Source: Arthrobacter pascens (GTDB lineage: Bacteria > Actinomycetota > Actinomycetes > Actinomycetales > Micrococcaceae). From it: a stretch of DNA of 64,000 nucleotides. The translations under genes and the position numbers were made by a program. Under the pieces are notes generated by a model. It was not told the DNA's origin. It did not search any database and saw nothing but the letters and a program-made list of their open reading frames with translations. Positions within the stretch are counted from its first letter, which is position 1. Each line of letters starts with the position of its first letter. The DNA is taken from contig NZ_JAUSWY010000001.1 of assembly GCF_030815585.1 (NCBI RefSeq), forward strand, positions 2,542,001 to 2,606,000, in the 5' to 3' direction. Positions 54,639 to 63,949 of the stretch are shown piece after piece.

Positions 54639-57600
54639 TCAGTCGCCGTGCCGGCGGGCCGGAAGCGGATCGGGCCGCAGACGCCGGTAGCCCTCACGGG
54701 CCGGCGGCCTGTCGGTGGGCAGCTCCTGGATCATTTCCTTGAGCGCGCCGATCCCGTATTCCAGCTGGGGATCCCTGCCTGCGGCGTAGGCGTGTGGAGG
54801 GTAAGTCACCTCGATATCCGGGTCCACACCATAGTTTTCGACGCTCCACCCCACGCCGCCGCTGAACCAGTTGGCATACCTGGGCTGGGTCACGCCCGTG
54901 CCGTCGGCGAGCGAGAACCGGTTATCGATGCCCACCACGCCGCCCCAGGTGCGGGTGCCGATCACAGGCCCGATCCCCCGCAGCTTTGACACCTGGGTGA
55001 TGATGTCGCCGTCGGATCCGGCAAACTCATCGGCGAGGATGATCACGGGACCGCGCGGGGCGTGGTGCGGGTAGGTCCGGGGGCGTTCCCCGCGCGGCAT
55101 GCTCCAGCCGGTCACCTTGCGGCCGATGAGCTCCGCCACGAGTTGGGACGTGTGTCCACCGCGGTTCCGCCGGACGTCCACAATCAGTCCGTCGAGGGCA
55201 GTCTCGGTGTCGAGGTCCCGGTGCAGCTGTGCCCAGCCGTTGGCCATCATGTCGGGGATGTGCAGGTACCCGAAGCTCCCTCCGGACGCCTCACGGACAG
55301 TCCGCCGGTTGGAGGCAACCCATTCCTGGTAACGCAGGCGCTCTTCATCCTTCACGGGAATGACGGCAATGCGCCGCTGCTCCCCTGCCGCTGTCCCGTG
55401 GCCGGGCCCGTTGCGCAGCGTGAGCTCCACGGCACAGCCCGCCGCGCCCACCAGCTGCATCGCCGGAGTCACGGTTTCGGAAAGCTGCACCCCATCGACA
55501 GCCAACAGGACGTCGCCGGCCTTCGCTCCGGCGCCGGGACGCGTCAGCGGTGATGTTGCCAGCGGATCCGAGGATTCGCCGGCGAGGATGCGGGTGATCT
55601 CCCAGCCGGCGGGGGTGTACGCCAGGTCCGCACCCAGCCGGCCCTGCCCGTTGCTGCCGTTTTCCGTGACTGCTGCCGGCTTGACGTAGGCGTGTGACGT
55701 GCCGAGCTCGCCGTGGAGCTCCCACAGCAGGTCCACCAGGTCATCATGGGAACCCAGGCGGTCCACGAGGGGCCGGTACCGCTTATGGATGGAGTCCCAG
55801 TCCTGGCCCGCCATGTCCTCTGCCCAGAAGAAGTCCCGCTGCAGGCGCCAGGCTTCGTCAAAGGCTTGGCCCCAGACACTGAGCGGGTCCATCATTACCC
55901 TGATCCGGCCCAGATCCACCTTGACCAGCTGTCCGGAGTCTTCGTCCGCCTTGGCGCCGGAAGGTACAACACTGACCTGCTTGTCGTCGATCAGCACCAC
56001 TTTCTTGCCGTCGCCCGACAGCCGGTAGCTGTCCAGTGCTTCCACCAGGGTTGATGTTTTCCGCCGCGCCAGGTCAAACCGGACCAGGCTGGGACGGGCA
56101 TCCTTGTCATCCTGGCTGGCCTTGCCGTCGCCGGTGACGCCCGAAAGTGCCCAGTCCAGCCATAGCAGCGCGCCCTCCGTGGACTTCAGCGAGGTGTAGT
56201 TGCCTTGCGGAACGGGGACGCCGATGACGCGGTGGGCAAGCCCTTCCCCGTCCACTGTTGTCGCTGCCGCCGTCCTGCCGGCCGAGCGATCTGCCGCGGA
56301 CCCGTTATCGCTTCCGCTATCGTTTTCCGCTTCGTCAAGGGCAACAGCCGGACCGAACGGCGACGGCGTGTCAGCGGCCAGTGCCACCAGATAGGGCTTG
56401 ATCGGGCTGGGAAAGGACAGATCGAACGAATGTCCGTCGTAGACCGGATCGAAGCTGCGGTTCGACAGGAAGGCCAGGAACTTCCCGTCCGGCGTGAAGC
56501 TCGGTGATTTGTCACAGAAGCGGCCGTCGGTGACCTCAACCACCCCTCCATCCCGGTTCGTGACGCTGACGAGCCGGAGCCTGGACCGTGAGCCGAAGGA
56601 AGTCACTGGTTCGGACCAGGCCAGCCACTGGGAGTCCGGGGACCAGCACAGTTCAGCGATGGTGCCTTCGCCGATGCTTGTCAGCAGTGAAAGCTCACCG
56701 GTGGTGGAGTCCGCGATGTAGACGTCGCCGAAGGATGTACCCAGGGCCAGCCACCGGCCGTTTGGGCTCGCTTCCATTGCGCTGGTACGCGACGGCCTCG
56801 GGAAGGCGATGCGGGTCGTTGCGGCGGACGCCTGCTCCTCTGAAGGGGACTCTGCGGAGTCCGGGGCAACGTCTGCCCGGGAGTCGTCAGGAACAGGAAT
56901 AACGACGTCGGCAGTGGCCAGCGCGGCGGATCCCGCCGCCGGAACCGGCCGGGGCAGCTGTACGTCCGATCCTTCCGAGGGGTCTTGGTGGGAAACTGTC
57001 ACGGAAGCCGGCACGTCAGCAGGGGCGCCGACGTGGGGAAGCTGCCCCGCGATCTCCCTGATGTAGAGGGCCTCCACGCCGTCGTGATCGGCAATGTAGG
57101 CCAGGCGCCCGCCGTCGAGCGGCCTGGGAAGCCGAGCCCGGACGCCCGGTGTGGCCTCCACGATGCGGGACGGGCCGTCCTTGTGCCTGATCCAATGGAT
57201 AGTTCCGTGGGCCTCCACGGCGCTGGCAGAGCCGCTGGCATCGGGCACCACCGCGCCGAGGTGCTTTGAGGTCTTCAGGAGGGCGGGCCGCCGGGACTGG
57301 GAGGCTGAGCCCAGCGAGATATCCAGCCGCACGGCGTCCGAGGCCAGGTCGTGGAGGAGCCAGAGCTCGCCCGCGGATTCGAAGATGACCCGTTGACCGT
57401 CTGTGGCGGCATGCCGGACGTAGAAGTCCTCGTGGTCGGTGTGCCGGCGCAGCTCGCCGCCGCCCGGCAGCACGGAATAAAGATTTCCATACCCTTCGTG
57501 GTCGGACAGGAAAGCGATCCGTCCACCCACCCACATGGGGTCGGTGAGGTTTCCGTCCAAATCCGGAGCAAGGCGCTCAAACTCACCGTTTCCGTCGGTG

Positions 57601-58130
57601 TCAATCCAGAGCTTGCCCGCAGTGCCGCCGCGGTAACGCTTCCACCAGGCAGGTTCGCGGGAAAGCACGCTGCCAAGCACCACTGGGCGCTCGTCGCCGA
57701 TTTCCGGTCCGAACGCTACAGATTCCACCGGGCCGAAGGGGAGCTCTTCAGCCCACCCGCCGTCAACCGGAACGCTGTAGGCGGACGTGTGCCGGCTTTC
57801 AGACTGGCGGAACGCGCTCGTCACCACCACATCACCACTTGCGGTGAAGCCCTTGACCCGGGTGCTGCTGTGGCCAAAGTACGTGAGCTGCCGGTACCCG
57901 CCGCCGTCGACCTCCGCCGTCACCACCTCCGGCGCCGTCCCCTGGACGACCGTCCAGACGAGGCGCTTGCCGTCGGGGGTGAAGCGCGGGTTGCGCGCGG
58001 GGAGCTGAAGCGAGGAAACACGCCACGCCCGGCCGCCGCTGAGCGGCGCGATCCAGACGTCGTCCTCGGCCACGAAAGTGACCAGATCGCCGTGTACATG
58101 CGGGAATCGGAAGTAACTCGAAGAGGTCAT
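54639..58130 (-). CDS. Tricorn-type protease (S41 family with PDZ domain)
   Basis: Large cytosolic peptidase of 1163 residues. The N-terminal region (about 30-700) is a pair of beta-propellers (WD/TolB-like blades, e.g. NPRFTPDGKRLVWT). A C1 helical domain carries the catalytic His813 (GTSHAYV), then a PDZ domain, then the S41 core with nucleophile Ser1039 (FAGSDGDIITQ). Tricorn degrades peptides produced by the proteasome and hands them to aminopeptidases; pepA is encoded 5 kb away. Disordered Ser/Glu/Ala-rich linkers interrupt the propellers near 400-450 and 620-650. ATG at 58130 has no ribosome site but a TATGAT -10 box 6 nt before it. Confidence 0.93.
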   Translation of the reverse strand: MTSSSYFRFPHVHGDLVTFVAEDDVWIAPLSGGRAWRVSSLQLPARNPRFTPDGKRLVWTVVQGTAPEVVTAEVDGGGYRQLTYFGHSSTRVKGFTASGDVVVTSAFRQSESRHTSAYSVPVDGGWAEELPFGPVESVAFGPEIGDERPVVLGSVLSREPAWWKRYRGGTAGKLWIDTDGNGEFERLAPDLDGNLTDPMWVGGRIAFLSDHEGYGNLYSVLPGGGELRRHTDHEDFYVRHAATDGQRVIFESAGELWLLHDLASDAVRLDISLGSASQSRRPALLKTSKHLGAVVPDASGSASAVEAHGTIHWIRHKDGPSRIVEATPGVRARLPRPLDGGRLAYIADHDGVEALYIREIAGQLPHVGAPADVPASVTVSHQDPSEGSDVQLPRPVPAAGSAALATADVVIPVPDDSRADVAPDSAESPSEEQASAATTRIAFPRPSRTSAMEASPNGRWLALGTSFGDVYIADSTTGELSLLTSIGEGTIAELCWSPDSQWLAWSEPVTSFGSRSRLRLVSVTNRDGGVVEVTDGRFCDKSPSFTPDGKFLAFLSNRSFDPVYDGHSFDLSFPSPIKPYLVALAADTPSPFGPAVALDEAENDSGSDNGSAADRSAGRTAAATTVDGEGLAHRVIGVPVPQGNYTSLKSTEGALLWLDWALSGVTGDGKASQDDKDARPSLVRFDLARRKTSTLVEALDSYRLSGDGKKVVLIDDKQVSVVPSGAKADEDSGQLVKVDLGRIRVMMDPLSVWGQAFDEAWRLQRDFFWAEDMAGQDWDSIHKRYRPLVDRLGSHDDLVDLLWELHGELGTSHAYVKPAAVTENGSNGQGRLGADLAYTPAGWEITRILAGESSDPLATSPLTRPGAGAKAGDVLLAVDGVQLSETVTPAMQLVGAAGCAVELTLRNGPGHGTAAGEQRRIAVIPVKDEERLRYQEWVASNRRTVREASGGSFGYLHIPDMMANGWAQLHRDLDTETALDGLIVDVRRNRGGHTSQLVAELIGRKVTGWSMPRGERPRTYPHHAPRGPVIILADEFAGSDGDIITQVSKLRGIGPVIGTRTWGGVVGIDNRFSLADGTGVTQPRYANWFSGGVGWSVENYGVDPDIEVTYPPHAYAAGRDPQLEYGIGALKEMIQELPTDRPPAREGYRRLRPDPLPARRHGD

Positions 58131-58136
58131 CGTACG

Positions 58137-58142
58137 ATCATA
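58137..58142 (-). promoter_or_regulatory. -10 box of the tricorn-type gene, probably leaderless
   Basis: Minus-strand TATGAT (58142-58137, five of six consensus bases) ends 6 nt before the ATG at 58130. This spacing makes the start codon the probable transcript start. The -35 element is not obvious. Confidence 0.5.
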
Positions 58143-58203
58143 GTCAACTCACGGGAGGCTGGCGGGAGGTGCCGCCGCCGTCCCGGGCATGGTGAGATGG
58201 ATC

Positions 58204-59097
58204 ATGCGAATCGTCATCGCCGGCGCCTCCGGGCTGATCGGGACCCACCTGTCCGCAACGCTGCGCAGCGCCGGCCACGATGTGGTTGCCCTCGTCCGCC
58301 GTGCGCCCGCCTCGGCTTCGGAAATCCGCTGGGATCCCGCAGCAGGACGGCTGGATCCACAGGCCCTCTCAGGTTCCGACGCCGTGGTCAACCTCTCCGG
58401 GGCAGGCATCGGGGACCGTTACTGGACCCGCCGCCGGATCGATGAGCTGTTCACTTCCCGAGTGGATGCTACCCGGACCCTGACCGATGCGATGAAGAAG
58501 CTCGAGAATCCGCCGCGGACATTCGTCAGCCAGTCGGCCTCCGGCTACTACGGCGACTCCGGCGCTGCCGTCCTTCCCGAAAGCGCCCCGCCCGGGACCG
58601 GCGTCCTTCCCCGGCTGTGCCTTGAGTGGGAAGCCGCAGCACACGAGGCACCCGCCGGTGTACGTGTGTTGACTCCGCGCACGGGAATTGTCCTGAGCCG
58701 GTCGGGCGGCGCGTTGGGCAGGCTGCTCCCGCTGCTGCGACTCGGGGTGGGCGGACCGCTCGGCCACGGCAGGCAGTACTGGCCGTGGATCACCCTCCCG
58801 GACGCCTCTGCTGCCTTTAGTTTCCTGATCAGCTCCCGGCTGCGGGGACCTGCTAACGTGTGTGCTCCGGAAAGCGCAGACGTTGACTCCCTGGTGGCGG
58901 CGCTTGCTTCTGCACTGCACCGTCCGGCCGTTCTCCGGGTGCCATCACCGGTGCTGCGCCTTGTGATGGGAAGGCTCGCCGACGAACTGCTGCTGCCGAG
59001 CCAGCGCATGGAACCCGCCCTGCTTTCTGACGCCGGCTTCCATTGGCAACATCCGTCACTCGCGCAGGCTGCGGCGTGGGTGGCCGCGAAGAAGTAG
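58204..59097 (+). CDS. TIGR01777-family NAD-dependent epimerase/dehydratase-like protein
   Basis: Extended short-chain dehydrogenase of 297 residues with the Rossmann start MRIVIAGASGLIGTHLS and the family segment FVSQSASGYYGDSG, whose Tyr-x-x-x-Lys is replaced by a YYG motif. The C-terminal DUF1731 ends with a helical tail (SLAQAAAWVAAKK). Members are often annotated as sugar-nucleotide epimerases or YfcH/SulA-like cell-division proteins; the actual function is unresolved. Start ATG at 58204 gives the canonical N-terminus; an in-frame ATG at 58189 is an alternative. Divergent from tricorn by 73 bp and convergent with the kinase by 26 bp. Confidence 0.88.
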   Translation: MRIVIAGASGLIGTHLSATLRSAGHDVVALVRRAPASASEIRWDPAAGRLDPQALSGSDAVVNLSGAGIGDRYWTRRRIDELFTSRVDATRTLTDAMKKLENPPRTFVSQSASGYYGDSGAAVLPESAPPGTGVLPRLCLEWEAAAHEAPAGVRVLTPRTGIVLSRSGGALGRLLPLLRLGVGGPLGHGRQYWPWITLPDASAAFSFLISSRLRGPANVCAPESADVDSLVAALASALHRPAVLRVPSPVLRLVMGRLADELLLPSQRMEPALLSDAGFHWQHPSLAQAAAWVAAKK

Positions 59098-59123
59098 CCT
59101 TGCGTTCCGGTGTTCCGGGCAGT

Positions 59124-60824
59124 TCATGGGCCCGGCAGGATGTCCATGATGCGCCACCGACCGTCCACCGGGACCAGCACCAGCCGAAGCTCCTGCCCTT
59201 CTCCGGCCGCCCCCGCAGCCACAAGTGCCCCGGAGGGGTCCTGTTCCTCGTAGGACGACGTGGCCGAGGTGACCCCTACGACCGCCCGGCCGGCGGAACT
59301 CCCCGGCTGGATCTGCACGTTGGACAGTGTGCTGGTGAAGCCGGCGAGGACGTGTCCGGATTCCTGGAGCCGCCCCCTGATTTGTTCATCCGCAGCAAAG
59401 GCTGCCGAGCCTGGGGCATTAACCTGGTCCAGGAGTTCCAGCCGCCCTGAGCTGAACGCCAGGGACCGGATCCAGGCGAGCCCCTGCACAGCTTCGACGG
59501 GGTCGGCTGAACCCAGCTGGGCGCTGACGTGGACCGGGATTCCGGTGTCAGTCGAATCCGCAGCGGCCACCTCTGAGCTGATGGATGAAGGCTCCTGCCC
59601 TGCCGCCGGGCCTGACCAGAGCCCTGCAGGACCAAACGCACCAGCGGCCCAAATGGCAGCGGCCACAACGGTAGCGGCCGCCGCAGCCAACCGGATGATC
59701 CCCAATGCACGCCCGCTACGAGGTCTTGGGCCGGGTGCCCGCGCTCCTCGCCGGGAATGCTTCCCGTGCACGGAGTCGGTATCAGGTTCGTGATTGCCTG
59801 CTCCCTTAGCGCGGGTCTCCTCTCCATCGGGAAAGGGCAGGACCTGGTGCGCGCCGAGCGCCACTGACCATCGTGACGTTGATATCCGCCGCCGCACAGC
59901 CAGGAGGCTGTTCCGGACAGCACCGCCGGAGCGCTCAGGGAGGCGGCGCCGCGTGAGCAGTTCAGGAATGACCGTGGCATGAACCGATGCTGCCAGGTCG
60001 ACCGGCAGCGGGGAGGCGCTGCGGTAAACCGCCGTCGCCAGTTCAACGGCGGTTGGCCTCAGGCGCCGGTCCTCGTTGAGGCCAGACTCCAACGCGGCGG
60101 CAAGTTCGCCTGGAACCTCGGGCAGCAGAAGGGACAGGGGCAGCCTGTCAACGGTCCGCCTGGGCGGTTCCCCGGTCAGGCAGTACCACCCGAGCGCTGC
60201 AACGGAATAGACATCGCGCTCCGGTTGGAGTCCGGCGCGCACCGCGTCCACGGGCGTCGGATCCATAAACGCGGCCGTCCCGAGATCGGGCACTGTTGAT
60301 GCATCCCCCACCATCCTTGCAATGCCGACGTCCGAGAGCATTGGCTTGCCATGGCCGGTGAAAAGCACATTCCCGGGAGAGACGTCGGAGTGGGTGAAGC
60401 CTTTGCCGTGCAGATAGCCAAGCACCTGGGCGATGGGGGTCAGCACAGTCACCGTCTCCCCGATGCTGAGCTTGCCACGGCTGGTGACCAACTGCTCCAG
60501 GGAACCCCCGGGCGCATAGTCCACCAGCAGGCCCAGCCCGCCGCCTGTGCCAGCTGAGCTGTCCTCGAAGCGAACGGCGTCGTGTGCCTTGATGAGGTGC
60601 TGGTGGTCCAGCACCGAAAGAATCCGGACTTCCCGGCGGATGGCCTCCTCGCCGGAGACATCTGTGGGCTGACCGTCCTGCGGCGGCCCAGTCAGAAGGC
60701 ATTTCAGCGCAAAGTCCCGGCCTGTCCGTTCTTCGGTGACGAGCCAGACCGTCGAACTCCCGCCGCGGCCCAGCTCGCGTCCGACGGTAAAGCCGGGCAG
60801 TTGCGGGGCAGTGAAATCGTCCAT
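59124..60824 (-). CDS. Membrane Ser/Thr protein kinase with divergent catalytic motifs
   Basis: Hanks-type kinase of 566 residues. The Gly-rich loop GRGGSSTV (19-26), Lys41 (FALKCLL) and Glu of helix C (EAIRREVRIL) are present. The catalytic loop reads HSDVSPGN (His145, Ser146, Asp147) instead of HRD...N, and the DFG motif reads DVG (Asp165). The catalytic Asp and metal Asp are therefore kept, but Arg and Phe are changed, as in some active and some pseudo-kinases. A transmembrane helix near residue 385 (IIRLAAAAATVVAAAIW) leads to an extracytoplasmic domain of about 160 residues without PASTA repeats. No phosphatase gene is adjacent. Start ATG at 60824 and the divergent lipB gene share a 132-bp upstream region. 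Confidence 0.88.
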   Translation of the reverse strand: MDDFTAPQLPGFTVGRELGRGGSSTVWLVTEERTGRDFALKCLLTGPPQDGQPTDVSGEEAIRREVRILSVLDHQHLIKAHDAVRFEDSSAGTGGGLGLLVDYAPGGSLEQLVTSRGKLSIGETVTVLTPIAQVLGYLHGKGFTHSDVSPGNVLFTGHGKPMLSDVGIARMVGDASTVPDLGTAAFMDPTPVDAVRAGLQPERDVYSVAALGWYCLTGEPPRRTVDRLPLSLLLPEVPGELAAALESGLNEDRRLRPTAVELATAVYRSASPLPVDLAASVHATVIPELLTRRRLPERSGGAVRNSLLAVRRRISTSRWSVALGAHQVLPFPDGEETRAKGAGNHEPDTDSVHGKHSRRGARAPGPRPRSGRALGIIRLAAAAATVVAAAIWAAGAFGPAGLWSGPAAGQEPSSISSEVAAADSTDTGIPVHVSAQLGSADPVEAVQGLAWIRSLAFSSGRLELLDQVNAPGSAAFAADEQIRGRLQESGHVLAGFTSTLSNVQIQPGSSAGRAVVGVTSATSSYEEQDPSGALVAAGAAGEGQELRLVLVPVDGRWRIMDILPGP

Positions 60825-60943
60825 GACTCATGTCTAGCGGAATCCGGCAGTGTCCGCAGAAGTTATCCACAGGCGACATCCGGCCAGGAATCAGGGCGGG
60901 TGAGAGGTTGGACACTTAATCAGGAGCAGCGCTGGCCGGGGTC

Positions 60944-60949
60944 TAAGCT
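60944..60949 (+). promoter_or_regulatory. -10-like hexamer of lipB
   Basis: TAAGCT lies 7 nt before the lipB ATG (60957), so a leaderless transcript is possible. No convincing -35 is visible; TTGGAC at 60908-60913 is too far upstream. Confidence 0.3.
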
Positions 60950-60956
60950 GGATGCC

Positions 60957-61625
60957 ATGACTCTTGAGTTTTCACAGCTGGGTCTTGCCCCGGATTTCGT
61001 CGAATATACGCGTGGCTGGGATATCCAGCGCGAACTCCATGACAATGTCGTCGCCGGCGAGGCTCCGAGTACGGTCCTGCTTCTGGAACACGCGCCCGTT
61101 TACACGGCCGGCAAGCTGACAGAAGAGCACGAGCGCCCGTTGGACGGGACGCCCGTGGTGGCAGTGGACCGGGGCGGCAAGCTGACCTGGCACGGCCCCG
61201 GTCAGCTGATCGCCTATCCGATCCTTAAGCTGAAGAACCGTGCGGGCATCCGCGACTACGTTGAGCGGCTTGAAGCTACCATGATCGCCGTTATTGCTGA
61301 CTATGGCATCAACGCGGAGCGCATCAAGGGACGCGCCGGAGTGTGGATCAAAGCTGACAGCAAGGGCCCGGACCGGAAGATCGCCGCAATTGGCATCCGC
61401 GTCCTGGACGGGGTCACAATGCACGGGATCGCCATCAACTGCAACAATGATCTGGCACCTTATGCCCAGATTATCGCCTGCGGCATCACCGACGCCGGCG
61501 TCACCACGATGTCCATCGAAGCCGGCAAGAACATCGCCCCGGGCGATATCGCGGACCGGCTCGTGGAAGAATTCCGCAAGCACGAAGAAGCACTCGTTTT
61601 AAGCCCCGAAGGAGCTCTACTGTGA
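60957..61625 (+). CDS. lipB: Octanoyl-[acyl-carrier-protein]:protein octanoyltransferase
   Basis: Transfers octanoate from ACP to lipoyl domains, the first step of de novo protein lipoylation. The family signature [14 protein letters not shown] is at about 71-84 and the catalytic Cys175 is in [10 protein letters not shown], with the conserved Lys in [11 protein letters not shown]. Length 222 residues. ATG at 60957 is chosen because homology starts at once; the open frame continuing upstream is antisense to the kinase gene. The stop overlaps the lipA GTG by four bases (GTGA), so the two lipoylation enzymes are made together. Targets include the E2 protein encoded at 51588. Confidence 0.95.
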   Translation: MTLEFSQLGLAPDFVEYTRGWDIQRELHDNVVAGEAPSTVLLLEHAPVYTAGKLTEEHERPLDGTPVVAVDRGGKLTWHGPGQLIAYPILKLKNRAGIRDYVERLEATMIAVIADYGINAERIKGRAGVWIKADSKGPDRKIAAIGIRVLDGVTMHGIAINCNNDLAPYAQIIACGITDAGVTTMSIEAGKNIAPGDIADRLVEEFRKHEEALVLSPEGALL

Positions 61626-62629
61626 CACTGGCACCAGAAGGCCGGAAAATGCTGCGCATCGAGCAGCGCAACGCGGCCACCCCGGTGGAGCGTAAACCGG
61701 ACTGGATCAAGGCCAAGGTCCAGATGGGTCCTGAATTTGTCCAGCTGAAGAACCTGGTCAAGAAGGAAGGCCTCCACACTGTGTGTGAGGAGGCCGGCTG
61801 CCCCAACATCTTCGAATGCTGGGAGGACAAGGAAGCCACGTTCCTGATCGGCGGCTCCGAGTGCACACGGCGCTGTGACTTCTGCCAGATCGATACCGGC
61901 AAGCCATCGCCGGTGGACATGTTCGAACCCACCAAGGTGGCCCGTTCGGTCCAGGCGATGCAGTTGCGCTACGCCACGGTGACCGGTGTAGCCCGTGACG
62001 ACCTGGCGGACGAGGGTGTCTGGCTCTACGCCGAGACGGTCCGCAAGATCCACGAGCTCAACCCGGGCACCGGCGTCGAACTCCTCATCCCCGACTTCTC
62101 CGGCAAGCCCGAGCACATCGAAGCCATCTGCGACTCCAAGCCGGAGGTCTTCGCCCACAATGTGGAGACCGTGCCGCGCATTTTCAAGCGGATCCGTCCG
62201 GCTTTCCGGTACGACCGTTCCCTGGACGTGATCACTCAGGGCCGGAAGCTGGGCATGGTCACCAAGTCCAACCTGATCCTGGGCATGGGCGAGACGCGGG
62301 AAGAAATCTCCGAGGCGCTGCGCGACCTGTATGACGCAGGCTGCGACCTGATCACCATCACGCAATACCTCCGCCCCTCCGAACGCCACCTCCCGGTTGA
62401 CCGCTGGGTGAAGCCGCAGGAATTTGTGGACCTTCAGGAGGAAGCCGCCGAGATCGGCTTCCTGGGTGTCATGAGCGGACCGCTCGTGCGTTCCTCCTAC
62501 CGTGCGGGCCGCTTGTGGGCCACTGCGATGCGGAAGAAGGGCTGGGAGATTCCTGCCCAGCTCGCCCACATCGAGAGCTCAGGCAGCACGCGCCAGGAAG
62601 CCAGCTCGCTGCTCGCAGCGCATTCCTGA
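61622..62629 (+). CDS. lipA: Lipoyl synthase
   Basis: Radical-SAM enzyme inserting two sulfur atoms into octanoyl-lysine. Auxiliary-cluster cysteines C55-C60-C66 ([12 protein letters not shown]) and radical-SAM triad C81-C85-C88 (CTRRCDFC) are intact, and the C-terminal RSSYR motif provides the Ser ligand of the auxiliary cluster. At 335 residues it has the normal size. GTG at 61622 overlaps the lipB stop. A nested hairpin 17-60 nt after the stop likely ends the lipBA transcript. Confidence 0.97.
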   Translation: MTLAPEGRKMLRIEQRNAATPVERKPDWIKAKVQMGPEFVQLKNLVKKEGLHTVCEEAGCPNIFECWEDKEATFLIGGSECTRRCDFCQIDTGKPSPVDMFEPTKVARSVQAMQLRYATVTGVARDDLADEGVWLYAETVRKIHELNPGTGVELLIPDFSGKPEHIEAICDSKPEVFAHNVETVPRIFKRIRPAFRYDRSLDVITQGRKLGMVTKSNLILGMGETREEISEALRDLYDAGCDLITITQYLRPSERHLPVDRWVKPQEFVDLQEEAAEIGFLGVMSGPLVRSSYRAGRLWATAMRKKGWEIPAQLAHIESSGSTRQEASSLLAAHS

Positions 62630-62649
62630 CCGACACATTTGTTGTGCCC

Positions 62650-62687
62650 GAGGGCCGGCACCGGACGATCTCCGGCGTCCGGCCCTC
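62650..62687 (+). terminator. Terminator hairpin after lipA
   Basis: Outer 9-bp stem GAGGGCCGG (62650-62658) with CCGGCCCTC (62679-62687) plus an inner CCGGA/TCCGG stem (62661-62665, 62671-62675). Followed by AGGCATAAAT; the T-run is poor. Confidence 0.55.
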
Positions 62688-62716
62688 AGGCATAAATCAC
62701 GTAGAATTAAGGAACT

Positions 62717-63469
62717 ATGGCGAATTCCCCTGATTCCAGCAACACCACTCCTGCGGCCGCTGACGCCCCGAAGCGTGGCCTTTTCTCGCGCAAGCCAAAA
62801 GAAGCAAAGGTCAAGAAGCCCAGCCGGCTAAAGCAGATCGGCGAAGTCTTCAATATGACCCGCCGCCACGATCCGATGGTCCCGTGGCTGATGCTGCTGG
62901 TGTTCCTGGGTGTTGTGGCGGTCAGCCTCCTGGTGGGTTTCCTGCTTGAGAACTGGATCACTGCTCTGCTCATCGGCATCCCGCTGGGCCTGCTCGGTGC
63001 CACGCTGATCCTTTCCCGGCGGGCAGAACGGGCGGCATTTGCCCAGATCGAGAACCAGCCGGGTGCCTCGGGCGCGGCCCTGGGCACGCTCAAACGCGGA
63101 TGGATCACCGAGGACCAGCCAGTGGCGGTGAACCCGCGCACCCAGGACGCCGTGTTCCGCGCCATCGGACGTCCCGGCGTCGTCCTCGTCAGCGAGGGCC
63201 CCACCCACCGGGTCAAGCCCTTGGTTGAGGCCGAACGCAAGCGCCTTGCCCGCATTCTCCCCAACGTCACGATCCACGTGATCGAGAGCGGCCGCGGCGA
63301 GGGCCAGGTCCCCATCAGCCAGGTCGCCAAAAAGATGGGAAAGCTGAACAAGGAGCTCACCAAGCTTGAGGTGAGCGCAGTTTCGAAACGGATCTCCTCG
63401 CTCGGCACCCGCCTCCCCATCCCCAAGGGCATCGACCCGTACAAAGCGCGTCCCAACCGCGGACGCTAA
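62717..63469 (+). CDS. DUF4191 membrane protein
   Basis: A 250-residue actinobacterial membrane protein. A Lys/Pro-rich N-terminus (PKRGLFSRKPKEAKVKKP) leads to two transmembrane helices (MVPWLMLLVFLGVVAVSLLV and a following one ending LLGATLIL). A cytosolic C-terminal region contains EDQPVAVNPRTQDAVFR and GRPGVVLVSEGP, conserved in the family. Function is unknown; in mycobacteria the homologue lies beside lipA as here, if I recall the order correctly. ATG at 62717 with a TAGAAT -10-like box (62702-62707) 9 nt upstream. Confidence 0.88.
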   Translation: MANSPDSSNTTPAAADAPKRGLFSRKPKEAKVKKPSRLKQIGEVFNMTRRHDPMVPWLMLLVFLGVVAVSLLVGFLLENWITALLIGIPLGLLGATLILSRRAERAAFAQIENQPGASGAALGTLKRGWITEDQPVAVNPRTQDAVFRAIGRPGVVLVSEGPTHRVKPLVEAERKRLARILPNVTIHVIESGRGEGQVPISQVAKKMGKLNKELTKLEVSAVSKRISSLGTRLPIPKGIDPYKARPNRGR

Positions 63470-63479
63470 GACCAGTGGG

Positions 63480-63521
63480 ACCGCCCCGGTTCCGGCTCCC
63501 GCCGGGTACCGGGGCGGTTTT
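63480..63521 (+). terminator. Intrinsic terminator after the DUF4191 gene
   Basis: Perfect 11-bp stem ACCGCCCCGGT (63480-63490) with ACCGGGGCGGT (63508-63518), 17-nt loop, followed by TTTCG so that four T are contiguous. Lies 10 nt past the stop. Confidence 0.8.
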
Positions 63522-63592
63522 CGTCTGGGCAGGACCCAGCCGTGACAAGGCCATATTTAGCCATGCAACACAGCTTAAGATCGGAGAACCAC

Positions 63593-63949
63593 GTGAAGAT
63601 GCCCCCGAAGACTGTTGTGGTCCGCGCCTTCCGCATTCTGGCCGTGGCCGAGGCATTCAGCTGGGCCTCGCTGCTTGTAGGCATGTACTTCAAGTGGATT
63701 GCCAGGACCGGCGAGCTCGGCGTGCAGATTGCCGGCCCGGTGCACGGGGCGCTGTTCGTGGGCTACGCCATCGCGGCCCTGGCCTTGTGGCGGCTCCAGC
63801 GCTGGCCCTTTGCCGTGGCGCTGTTCGCAGGGTTGTCGGCTGTGTTCCCATTCGCGACACTGGTTTTTGAACGCTGGGCCGGAAAACGCCGTTACCTGGA
63901 CGCAGGGAGCGCTCATCCGGCCAAGGACCTGGAAACGGCTGGCGTCTAG
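63593..63949 (+). CDS. DUF3817 membrane protein
   Basis: A 118-residue membrane protein with three hydrophobic helices: VRAFRILAVAEAFSWASLLVG, the GPVHGALFVGYAIAALALW segment and WPFAVALFAGLSAVFPF. The GPVHG motif between helices 1 and 2 marks the DUF3817 family, whose function is unknown. The GTG at 63593 is chosen with GGAG seven nt upstream; the open frame reaches a GTG at 63542 that lacks homology. The last complete gene in the window. Confidence 0.85.
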   Translation: MKMPPKTVVVRAFRILAVAEAFSWASLLVGMYFKWIARTGELGVQIAGPVHGALFVGYAIAALALWRLQRWPFAVALFAGLSAVFPFATLVFERWAGKRRYLDAGSAHPAKDLETAGV

